From Pseudomonadota bacterium (GTDB lineage: Bacteria > Pseudomonadota > Alphaproteobacteria > Micropepsales > Micropepsaceae), in contig JACQDN010000057.1 of NCBI GenBank assembly GCA_016201105.1, positions 1 to 64,000 on the forward strand: 64,000 nt of DNA, read 5' to 3'. The notes beneath the pieces were generated by a model. That model ran no database searches and was not told where the DNA came from. It saw only the letters and a list, made by a program, of their open reading frames with translations. Every line of letters begins with the position of its first letter. Positions within the stretch are counted from its first letter, which is position 1. Both the position numbers and the translations under genes were made by a program. Shown one piece after another: positions 53,806-64,000 of the stretch.

Positions 53806-53823
53806 ACCCTCCCGAGGGAGGGT
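53806..53823. terminator. Short palindrome between ettA and mlaC
   Basis: ACCCTCC-CGAG-GGAGGGT is a perfect seven-base stem four bases after the ettA stop, placed between convergent genes. It matches the outer stem of the type A repeats (CCCTCCCGAGGGAGGG), so it may be a trimmed copy. No U-tract follows, so termination is only likely. Confidence 0.5.
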
Positions 53824-53835
53824 GGTAACCCGCAC

Positions 53836-54513
53836 TCAATCTTTGCGCAGTTCGGTGGTCAACGTGTTGAGGTGCGCGATCAGCGCCTTCACGTCGTTGT
53901 TATGCTGGGCCAGGAAGGCGGTGAACTGGTCGCGCTCTTCGATGGCGAGCCACACGCCCACCACGCTGACATCGATAACGACCCATTTGCCGTTGTCCTG
54001 GACGACGCGGAAATCCACTTGCACCGGTTCGCCCTTGGCCGTCTTGTCGGGGTCGACCATGACGGTGCTGACGACGTAGTCGCCGGCGCTGCGCTCCACG
54101 GAACCGGTGATCTTCAGGGTCTGGCCGGAATATTTGGCCAGGCGCGATTCATAAACCGCGTCGGCATAATCGCGGAAGGCGACGACAAAGGCGTCGACGT
54201 CGCTGGACGGGGCCGTGCGCACCGTCGGACCGAGCGTGAAGACCGCAATGCGCCGGATGCTGGTAAGCGACTCCAGGAAGTTGCGGAACTTCTGCCGCAT
54301 CTGTTCCTTGGACTGGTTCTTGTCGCTCAGGATCGTCAGACCTCTTTGCACATTGGCTTGCACATAGGCCTCGGCCGGATTTGCGGCCTTGGCGGGCGAA
54401 CCGGAAAGGGAAAGCGCAAGCGCCGCTGTTAATGCGAGCGCTGTCGCGCCCAGTCGGCGCAGGAGGGACGTGTGCCCAAGCGCAAAACCGGTCTGCGTGG
54501 AAATCAGGCTCAT
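53836..54513 (-). CDS. mlaC: MlaC-like periplasmic phospholipid carrier
   Basis: A 225-residue MlaC/Ttg2D family protein. A signal peptide (LGATALALTAALALSLSG, then AKA-A) precedes the mature domain: QMRQKFRNFLESLTSIRRIA, FRDYADAVYESRLAKYSGQT, FRVVQDNGKWVVIDVSVVGV and the terminal helix. MlaC shuttles phospholipids between the MlaA complex and the inner-membrane MlaFEDB transporter to keep outer-membrane asymmetry. It lies 94 bases downstream of mlaA on the same strand. Confidence 0.92.
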   Translation of the reverse strand: MSLISTQTGFALGHTSLLRRLGATALALTAALALSLSGSPAKAANPAEAYVQANVQRGLTILSDKNQSKEQMRQKFRNFLESLTSIRRIAVFTLGPTVRTAPSSDVDAFVVAFRDYADAVYESRLAKYSGQTLKITGSVERSAGDYVVSTVMVDPDKTAKGEPVQVDFRVVQDNGKWVVIDVSVVGVWLAIEERDQFTAFLAQHNNDVKALIAHLNTLTTELRKD

Positions 54514-54607
54514 GGATTACTCCCTGAAGGAATTCGCCCCACATTCGCTCGGGAATGCTGACGACAGCTTGTGGCAAGTTCGTGGCGTCTATCCGCGTTT
54601 CAGTCCA

Positions 54608-55327
54608 TCAAAAGTTCGGGAGATCCTGGACGTTGGGCTTGCCATTGCGAATTTCATTGTCGCGCGCCTGCCGGTAGAGGCTGCGGACGGTGGCGTAGTA
54701 GTCCACAGACGTGCGCTCGATGCTCTCCATGGTGTCGATATTGCGGGAACGCAGATCCAGCACATTGGCACCTTGGCGCCCGACCGACCACCACAGATGC
54801 GAACGGATTGAGATGTAGGTGGTGGGATCCAGGAAGACATCGACGACCTGACCGGCGGCATCGCGCGGCGGATCGGGGCCCAGGAACGGCAGCACCATGT
54901 AAGGGCCTTCGCCCACGCCGTAGGTGCCCAGCGTCTGGCCGAAATCTTCGGAATGATAGGGCACGCCCCATTTGGTGGCGATGTCGAACAAGCCCGCGAT
55001 GCCGATGGTGGAGTTCACGCCGAAGCGCGTCACCGTTTCGCCGGCGCGCGAGAATTCGCCCTGCAGCACGTCGTTGGCGAATGTGATCGGCAAGTCGAGA
55101 TTGGTGAGCACATTGTGCACGCCGTCCCGCGCCGGCTTGGGCACCACTTCGACGTAGAACTTGGCGGTGGGCAGCAGCACCGCGCGGTCCACCTTCTGGT
55201 TCGAGTCGAAGATGGCCCGATTGGTCTGCTCGAACGGATCGTTCGTGCCCGTGCTGTCGGTGCTCGCGCAGCCCGAAAGAGCCAGCCCGGAGGCCAGCAC
55301 CACAACGGCACTCAATTCCCTCATCAT
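54608..55327 (-). CDS. mlaA: MlaA/VacJ family outer-membrane lipoprotein
   Basis: A 239-residue lipoprotein with the lipobox LALSGC (cysteine near residue 20). Family blocks are DPFEQTNRAIFDSNQKVD, VVPKPARDGVHNVLTNLDLP, GRFGVNST-like TRFGVNSTIGIAGLFDIATK and DFGQTLGTYGVGEGPYMVLP. MlaA removes phospholipids from the outer leaflet. It forms an operon with mlaC. Confidence 0.95.
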   Translation of the reverse strand: MMRELSAVVVLASGLALSGCASTDSTGTNDPFEQTNRAIFDSNQKVDRAVLLPTAKFYVEVVPKPARDGVHNVLTNLDLPITFANDVLQGEFSRAGETVTRFGVNSTIGIAGLFDIATKWGVPYHSEDFGQTLGTYGVGEGPYMVLPFLGPDPPRDAAGQVVDVFLDPTTYISIRSHLWWSVGRQGANVLDLRSRNIDTMESIERTSVDYYATVRSLYRQARDNEIRNGKPNVQDLPNF

Positions 55328-55525
55328 CAGAAGCTCTTATCCCACCCAATCAACGCACAAAAGCCTTAAGCGTTCGTGCGCCGCCTTCCCGGCGCGGATT
55401 CGCCGCGGAATCACACGAGTTCCCGCTCAGCTTACGGTTAGCATATAGGTATGCCCTCAGCATCTTACGCGTTGGCACCAAATTCGGTTTTCCCCGGGTC
55501 TGTGACCTTCCTACGATTGCATAAT

Positions 55526-55547
55526 CATATAAAGATATGTTTATATG
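55526..55547. promoter_or_regulatory. Palindromic operator upstream of the SahR-like regulator
   Basis: CATATAAA-GATATG-TTTATATG has perfect eight-base arms and an almost symmetrical centre. It ends 18 bases before the preferred ATG at 55566, and an earlier in-frame ATG (55545) actually lies inside it. Its length and AT-rich symmetry suit an ArsR-family dimer, so autoregulation of the regulator-metF operon is likely. Confidence 0.7.
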
Positions 55548-55565
55548 GTGTGGCAATTTGGGAAA

Positions 55566-56564
55566 ATGCACGTGGACAGGCTTTTGACCATGCTCCGGGC
55601 GGCGGGCGACCCGACGCGGCTGAGGCTCCTCTTGCTGCTGCGAGAGGCCGAGCTGACCGTCAGCGAGCTGATCCAGATCGTCGGCCAGAGCCAGCCCCGG
55701 GTCTCCCGGCACCTCAAGCTCCTCACCGAAGCCAGCCTGATCCAGCGCTTCAAGGAAGGAAGCTGGGTCTTCTACCGGGCCGCCGACAAAGGCGAGGGTG
55801 CCGAGCTCGGCACGACCCTGGCCGCGCTGGCGGCGCAGGATGCGCCGGCGTTCGACTCCGATCTGCGCCGTCTCGCGCAGGTGCGCGAAGCGCGCGCCGC
55901 CGCGGCTGCCGCGTTCTTCAAAGCCAATGCCGCCGAATGGGAGCGCCTGCGCTCGCTGCATGCGCCGGAGAAAGACGTGGAAACCGCGATCGTGCGGCTG
56001 CTGCAGAACGGCGCGCTCGACTCCGTGCTCGATGCCGGCACCGGAACCGGACGCATGCTCGAGCTGCTCGCGCCGCATATCAAGCGCGGTATCGGGGTCG
56101 ATACGAGTCCGGAAATGCTCGCCATCGCGCGCGACCGCCTGGAGCGCGCGCACGCCCAGCATTGCCAAGTGCGGCTGTCGGATGTCTATCGCCTGCCATT
56201 CGCAGACGGATCGGCGCAGCAGGGTTTCGACGCCGTGCTGTTTCATCAGGTGCTGCATTATCTGGACGATCCCGGCACCGCCGTCGCCGAAGCGGCTCGC
56301 GTGCTCAAGACCGGCGGGCGCATCCTGATTGCGGATTTCGCGCCGCACGAACTGGAATTCCTGCGCGCCGAACTTGCCCACCGCCGCCTGGGGTTCTCGG
56401 ATCGTGAAGTGCAGGGCTGGTTCGAAGCGGCGCATCTGAAATCGCTCGCCGCCGAAGCCATCGCGCCCGCCGGCGGCAATGCTCACGCCAAACTCACCGT
56501 GCGCATCTGGCTCGCCCAGAACACCGCCACGCGCGCGCCCAAGCGAGTTAAGGAGGCGGCATGA
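55566..56564 (+). CDS. sahR: ArsR-type regulator fused to a SAM-dependent methyltransferase domain (SahR-like)
   Basis: About 332 residues. The N-terminal winged helix spans residues 1-90 (AAGDPTRLRLLLLLREAELT, then QSQPRVSRHLKLLTEASLIQ). From about 130 comes a class I methyltransferase fold: VLDAGTGTGRMLELLAPH, GIGVDTSPEML, FDAVLFHQVLHYLDDPG and GGRILIADFAPHELEFL. ArsR proteins of this architecture control methionine genes by sensing S-adenosylhomocysteine in proteobacteria (SahR). The direct overlap with metF supports that role. No metal-binding cysteines are seen in the HTH part. Confidence 0.85.
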   Translation: MHVDRLLTMLRAAGDPTRLRLLLLLREAELTVSELIQIVGQSQPRVSRHLKLLTEASLIQRFKEGSWVFYRAADKGEGAELGTTLAALAAQDAPAFDSDLRRLAQVREARAAAAAAFFKANAAEWERLRSLHAPEKDVETAIVRLLQNGALDSVLDAGTGTGRMLELLAPHIKRGIGVDTSPEMLAIARDRLERAHAQHCQVRLSDVYRLPFADGSAQQGFDAVLFHQVLHYLDDPGTAVAEAARVLKTGGRILIADFAPHELEFLRAELAHRRLGFSDREVQGWFEAAHLKSLAAEAIAPAGGNAHAKLTVRIWLAQNTATRAPKRVKEAA

Positions 56565-57460
56565 GTTTGCGCCGGCTCGCCCGCGACACGCGTCCCCTCA
56601 AGGTCTCCTTCGAGTTTTCACCGCCGAAAACGCCGGAAGCCGAAGAGAATCTATGGCGTTGCATTCGCCGTCTTGAACCGCTGTCGCCGGCGTTTGTGTC
56701 CGTTACCTATGGCGCCGGCGGCTCGACCCGCGACCGCACCCACAACACCGTCAAACGCATCGTCGAGGAGACAACGCTTTCACCTGCCGCTCATCTCACA
56801 TGTGTGGCCCATACACGCGAAGAGATCGGCGGAATCGTGAAAGGCTATTGGCAGGCCGGGATCCGCCACGTCGTGGCGCTGCGCGGCGACATGCCGAACA
56901 TGAGCGGAGCTTATGTGCCGCATCCCGAGGGCTATGCCTCCACTCCCGATTTGATCGAAGGCATCCGCAAAATCGCGCCGTTCGAGATCAGCGTCTCGGC
57001 CTATCCCGAGCGCCATCCCGATTCCGCCTCCAGCGACAACGACCTGGAACTTTTGAAGGCGAAAATCGGCGCCGGTGCCAGCCGCGCGCTTACCCAATTC
57101 GGCTTCGACACAGAAGCCATCGCGCGCTTCCGCGATCGCGCGGTGCGCGCGGGTGTGAACGTACCGATCGTGCCGGGCCTTATTCCGACGACCAACATCA
57201 AAGGCGTCAAACGCATGGCGGCGCAGGCAGGCGCCAGCGTGCCCGATTGGCTGGCCTCGCTCTATGACGGGCTCGACAACGACGCCGACACGCGCAAATT
57301 GATCGCGGCCAGCGTGCTTGCCGAACAGGTCGAAGAATTGCGCGCCGAGGGCTTCGACGAGTTTCACTTCTACACCCTCAATCAGGCCGATCTGACTTTC
57401 GCGGCGTGCTGTCTGCTGGGAATGAAACCGAAGCGCGTGTCATCTGAGGCTCACTCATGA
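56561..57460 (+). CDS. metF: Methylenetetrahydrofolate reductase
   Basis: A 299-residue MetF. The start KVSFEFSPPKTPEAEENLWR, VTYGAGGSTRDRTHNTVKRI, RHVVALRGDM, ISVSAYPERHPDS and FQF-like ALTQFGFDTEAI identify it. The FAD enzyme makes 5-methyltetrahydrofolate, the methyl donor used by MetH downstream. The start overlaps the regulator gene by four bases (ATGA). Confidence 0.95.
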   Translation: MSLRRLARDTRPLKVSFEFSPPKTPEAEENLWRCIRRLEPLSPAFVSVTYGAGGSTRDRTHNTVKRIVEETTLSPAAHLTCVAHTREEIGGIVKGYWQAGIRHVVALRGDMPNMSGAYVPHPEGYASTPDLIEGIRKIAPFEISVSAYPERHPDSASSDNDLELLKAKIGAGASRALTQFGFDTEAIARFRDRAVRAGVNVPIVPGLIPTTNIKGVKRMAAQAGASVPDWLASLYDGLDNDADTRKLIAASVLAEQVEELRAEGFDEFHFYTLNQADLTFAACCLLGMKPKRVSSEAHS

Positions 57461-57478
57461 ATATTCTTCCAAGTTTCT

Positions 57479-57645
57479 CCCTCTCCCCCGCAGGGGGAGA
57501 GGGCGGGGTGAGGGGGCCTCGACGAGCCACTAATTTTGAAGTCACAAGCGCTTTGTATTCGCATCTCTCGCGATCGACCGAATTCAGTGTTCTGACTTCA
57601 GGCACCCCCTCACCCCACCCTCTCCCCCGCTTCGCGGGGGCGAGT
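57479..57645. repeat. GC-rich inverted repeat, type B, upstream of metH
   Basis: The left half-element is CCCTCTCCCCCGCAGGGGGA followed by GAGGGCGGGGTGAGGGGG. The right half is the reverse (CCCCCTCACCCCACCCTCTC, then CCCCGCTTCGCGGGGGCGAG). About 75 bases of unrelated sequence lie between. A second copy of the same design lies just after metH (61415-61574). It separates metF from metH. Confidence 0.7.
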
Positions 57646-57665
57646 GAGATTCTCGCGAGCATGTC

Positions 57666-61376
<3,711 letters not shown>

Positions 61377-61414
61377 TTTTCTTTCTCGAGCTGTGAAGCT
61401 CTCACTTAGACATT

Positions 61415-61574
61415 CCCTCTCCCCTATCGGGGGAGAGGGCAGGGTGAGGGGGCCTCTCCGCGCCGCGAATTTCGAAAGCGCTCACTGCAACAGTTCACCT
61501 ACAAAGAAGATTTCGGTAGCGACGTCGCCGCCCCCTCACCCCAACCCTCTCCCCCGCTGCGCGGGGGCGAGGGA
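61415..61574. repeat. GC-rich inverted repeat, type B, downstream of metH
   Basis: The left half is CCCTCTCCCCTATCGGGGGA followed by GAGGGCAGGGTGAGGGGGCC. The right half is CCCCCTCACCCCAACCCTCT followed by CCCCGCTGCGCGGGGGCGAG. Its outer parts match the copy at 57479-57645 closely, while the inner spacer differs. It makes up most of the gap after metH. Confidence 0.7.
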
Positions 61575-61587
61575 GAAGAAAAAGAAA

Positions 61588-61630
61588 AAGGCCGATGCTG
61601 TTCGCACCGGCCTTCGTTTCTCTTTTTCTT
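61588..61630. terminator. Terminator hairpin between metH and the microprotein gene
   Basis: AAGGCCG...CGGCCTT encloses a 13-base loop, with a TTTCTCTTTTTC tract on the plus strand and an A-rich tract on the other side (AGAAAAAGAAAAA). It can terminate transcription from both directions and suits the convergent metH and microprotein genes. Confidence 0.75.
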
Positions 61631-61648
61631 TTCCCCAACGCCTCGGGC

Positions 61649-61726
61649 TTACAGGAATCCGAAGACGATCGCCCCCAGAAAGACGAAGACGAGACTGACG
61701 GTCAGAAGCTGGACTTCACGCGCCAT
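61649..61726 (-). CDS. 25-residue membrane microprotein
   Basis: The frame MAREVQLLTVSLVFVFLGAI continues for five residues (VFGFL) and ends with TAA. A strong Shine-Dalgarno (GGAGGG) lies eight bases before the ATG at 61726, and a terminator follows the stop codon, which together argue for a real gene. It is one hydrophobic helix with a short charged N-terminus. No function is known. It resembles small single-helix proteins that attach to respiratory or transport complexes. Confidence 0.6.
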   Translation of the reverse strand: MAREVQLLTVSLVFVFLGAIVFGFL

Positions 61727-61900
61727 GGACGTCCCTCCGTTCTGGACGAGAGTGCGAGTCTGCACCCGGCACAAAAGATTCGAAAGGCCGACTCGGTTCC
61801 TCGGACCGGAAGAAAATTTCCGATTGACAAGTAAAATCCAGGCAATCCGTGCCGTGCAGGTGGCGGCTGTGGACAACTTTATGGATCCGCTGCCTGCGCC

Positions 61901-62593
61901 CTACCAGGGCAGCGTCACCCCCGTATAGTCGAAGAACGTGCCGCTATCGGACGGTGTCAGCTTCCCGATCAATTTGCGCATGCTGGCGATGGCTTCGGAG
62001 GGTTCCAGAGGCGCGCCGCGCCCGCCCATATCGGTCCTTACCCAGCCCGGATGCATCGGCACGACGATAATGCCGTCGCCGGCCCAGGCGCGGGAAAGCC
62101 CGCGCATCGCGCTGTTGAGCGCGGCTTTCGACGAGCGATAGGCGAAATAGTCTCCCGGATGCCGCTCGATGCTGCCCATGCGGCTGGTGATGGCGATGAA
62201 CTTCTTCCCGCCGCCTTTTTTGAGATGCGGATGAAAGGCCTGCGCCACACGCAGCGGCGCGATGGTGTTGACCGCGAAAGTTTCCGCCCAGCCGTCATAG
62301 TCCATGCGGTCGGCGTCCTGATGTTTCGGTCCATAGACGCCGGCATTGTTGATCAGGATGTCGATCGCCTCACCGCGCAGATCCGTAGCGAGTCGATCGA
62401 TCTGCTCCAGCTTCAGGACGTCCAGCGCGTGAACGGTGATTTTGCCGCCAGAGGCGCGCGCGAGGTTTTCCAATTCATCCGCTTTCGCCGGCGTGCGGCA
62501 GCAGGCGAAAACGCGCGCGCCCGCTTGCGCATATTGCTTCGCGAATTCAAGGCCGAGGCCCCGGTTCGTGCCGGTGATGAGGACGTTCGTCAT
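61901..62593 (-). CDS. Short-chain dehydrogenase/reductase
   Basis: A 230-residue SDR oxidoreductase. The coenzyme site is VLITGTNRGLGLEFAKQYAQ, then LINNAGVYGP. The catalytic serine is in AITSRMGSI, the Y-x3-K pair is in YFAYRSSKAALN and PMHPGWVRTDMGG closes the active site. The TGTNRGLG start is typical of the C-factor-like subgroup. The last residues overlap nothing. Its ATG overlaps the stop of the hydantoinase-like gene by four bases, so the two are co-transcribed. The substrate is unknown. Confidence 0.93.
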   Translation of the reverse strand: MTNVLITGTNRGLGLEFAKQYAQAGARVFACCRTPAKADELENLARASGGKITVHALDVLKLEQIDRLATDLRGEAIDILINNAGVYGPKHQDADRMDYDGWAETFAVNTIAPLRVAQAFHPHLKKGGGKKFIAITSRMGSIERHPGDYFAYRSSKAALNSAMRGLSRAWAGDGIIVVPMHPGWVRTDMGGRGAPLEPSEAIASMRKLIGKLTPSDSGTFFDYTGVTLPW

Positions 62594-64000
62594 GAACCTT
62601 TGCCAAATCCGCCGCCGCCGGGGGTGGCGATGATGATCTCGTCGCCTTCGTTCACCGCAATCTCGTCGCGGCCTTTAAGCGAAACGGTCTCACCGTCGGC
62701 GCGAATGAGCAGGTTCGAACCCGGCTGACCGGCTTCGCCACCTTCCAATCCAAAGGGCTCGGTTTCCCGTCGCATGGAAAGGATCGACGCCGTCATCGCT
62801 TCGCGGAAACGAATGCGCCGCAGAGTGCCGTCGCCACCGCGATGTTTGCCGCGTCCGCCCGATCCCTTGCGAATGGAGAATTCCTCCAGCAGCACCGGAA
62901 AGCGGGTTTCCAGCACTTCGGGATCGGTCAGCCGCGAATTGGTCATGTGAGTGTGCACCGCGGAGCGTCCGTCGAAGTCGCGCCCGGCGCCCGCGCCGCC
63001 GCAGATCGTCTCGTAATATTGGTGCTGCGCATTGCCGAAGGTGAGATTGTTCATGGTGCCCTGGCTCGCCGCGAGCACGCCGAGCGCACCGAACAAGGCG
63101 TCCACCACCGCCTGGCTCGTCTCCACATTGCCGCCCGCAACCGCTGCCGGATAGTCGGGATTGAGCATCGAGCGTTCCGGCACAACGATCTCGATCGGCT
63201 TCAAACATCCGGCATTCATCGGGATATCGGAATTCACCAGGCAGCGGAACACGTACAGCACCGCCGCCTTGGTGACGGAGCGTGGAGCGTTGAGGTTGCT
63301 CTCCTGCTGCACCGAGGTGCCGGTGAAATCCACCCGTGCCGAACGCTGCGTGCGATCCACCGAAACCTTCACGCGAATCTCGGCGCCGCCATCCATCGGC
63401 ATCGCAAAGGCGCCGTCTTTCAGCGCACCGATCACGCGGCGCACTTCTTCCTCGGCATTGTCTTGCACGTGGCGCATATAAGCGCCGACCGTCTCCGCGC
63501 CGTACTGCGCCACGGCGCGTTTCAATTCCTCGGCACCTTTGGTGCAGGCCGCGGCCTGGGCTTTGAGATCGGCCACGTTCTGGTCGGGGTTGCGCGCCGG
63601 CGTCGCATTGGCCGCCAGCACGGCGCGCACCGCGGTTTCGTCGAAGCGGCCGGCGCGGACCATCTGGATGCCGTCGAACAGCACGCCTTCTTCGTCGAGG
63701 TGGACTGAGAAGGGCGGCATCGAGCCCGGCGAGATGCCGCCGATATCGGCGTGATGGCCGCGGCTGGCGACGAAAAAGCGCCGCACGCCGTCGATGAAGA
63801 CCGGTGCCACCACGGTGATGTCGGGCAGATGCGTGCCGCCGTCATAGGGCGCGTTGGTCACGAACATGTCGCCGTCGCGCATCTCAGGATGCTTGGCCAT
63901 GACGGCGGTGACGCAGTCGCCCATCGATCCTAGATGCACCGGCATGTGCGGCGCGTTGGCGACGAGGCCACCTTCGGCATCGAAGATCGCGCAGGAGAAA
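62590..64000 (-). CDS. Hydantoinase B / oxoprolinase family protein (5' end beyond window)
   Basis: At least 470 residues of an HyuB-type subunit, with the N-terminus cut off by the window end. Blocks seen are [80 protein letters not shown] and [20 protein letters not shown]. Such proteins hydrolyse 5-oxoproline or hydantoins in an ATP-dependent complex with an HyuA subunit, expected upstream. The C-terminal [15 protein letters not shown] is complete. Confidence 0.92.
   Translation of the reverse strand, partial: FSCAIFDAEGGLVANAPHMPVHLGSMGDCVTAVMAKHPEMRDGDMFVTNAPYDGGTHLPDITVVAPVFIDGVRRFFVASRGHHADIGGISPGSMPPFSVHLDEEGVLFDGIQMVRAGRFDETAVRAVLAANATPARNPDQNVADLKAQAAACTKGAEELKRAVAQYGAETVGAYMRHVQDNAEEEVRRVIGALKDGAFAMPMDGGAEIRVKVSVDRTQRSARVDFTGTSVQQESNLNAPRSVTKAAVLYVFRCLVNSDIPMNAGCLKPIEIVVPERSMLNPDYPAAVAGGNVETSQAVVDALFGALGVLAASQGTMNNLTFGNAQHQYYETICGGAGAGRDFDGRSAVHTHMTNSRLTDPEVLETRFPVLLEEFSIRKGSGGRGKHRGGDGTLRRIRFREAMTASILSMRRETEPFGLEGGEAGQPGSNLLIRADGETVSLKGRDEIAVNEGDEIIIATPGGGGFGKGS

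Noticed and set aside
61415-61574. Possible riboswitch near metH
   Set aside because: The paired stems match the GC-rich intergenic repeat family and lie downstream of metH. No SAM or cobalamin riboswitch core was recognised before metF or metH.

Overview
The window reads as chromosomal DNA of a GC-rich alphaproteobacterium. Supporting signs are the RegPrecise-type ArsR/methyltransferase regulator next to metF, the mlaA-mlaC pair, the pairing of a thiolase with a FadB/FadJ-type enzyme, TonB and peptidase-rich gene content, and GC-rich palindromic intergenic repeats. A member of or near Micropepsales/Rhizomicrobium is a guess only. No rRNA, integrase, transposase or CRISPR array was seen.

Layout. 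0-9 kb: an M3 peptidase, a CPBP membrane protease and a secreted M3B oligoendopeptidase; a SIMPL-domain protein; a CAT-anticodon tRNA; a frameshifted membrane protein; a small membrane protein with a tiny partner; and a degenerate EAL-domain protein. 9-12 kb: a large MHYT hybrid histidine kinase. 12-14.7 kb: a compositionally distinct two-gene restriction-modification cassette that appears inserted at the 3' end of an M28 peptidase gene. 14.7-17.2 kb: a three-gene operon encoding a secreted spermidine-synthase-like protein, its separate membrane domain and an M28/glutaminyl-cyclase-like protein that has lost metal ligands. 17.3-30.4 kb: an exopolysaccharide locus with deacetylase, initiating phosphoglycosyltransferase, WecG-type transferase, flippase, two GT2 enzymes, polymerase/ligase, FAD oxidoreductase, ATP-grasp enzyme, Wza-like exporter and Wzc-like co-polymerase. 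30.5-36.6 kb: MsrA, a penicillin-acylase-family hydrolase and a TonB-dependent receptor.

36.7-39.3 kb is the most unusual part: an Lgt-like membrane protein overlaps a radical SAM protein with the cysteine layout of archaeal tetraether lipid synthase (Tes), followed by two tandem paralogous small membrane proteins. A cytochrome P450 follows after a 100-base gap. This may be a bacterial lipid-tail modification system.

40.6-50.3 kb: MarC, a lone ExbD, an MBL-fold protein, a fatty-acid oxidation pair separated by a four-helix-bundle (S23-like) gene flanked by inverted heptamer repeats, a DUF3303 protein, a second MBL protein, and an S8 peptidase with a barrel-like C-terminus. 50.4-55.3 kb: a small-protein/sulfotransferase operon, EttA, and MlaC/MlaA. 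55.5-61.4 kb: methionine genes, namely a SahR-like regulator with a clear palindromic operator, metF and full-length metH, with metH lying between two copies of one repeat family. 61.6-64 kb: a 25-residue membrane microprotein, an SDR oxidoreductase, and a hydantoinase-B-family gene cut by the window end.
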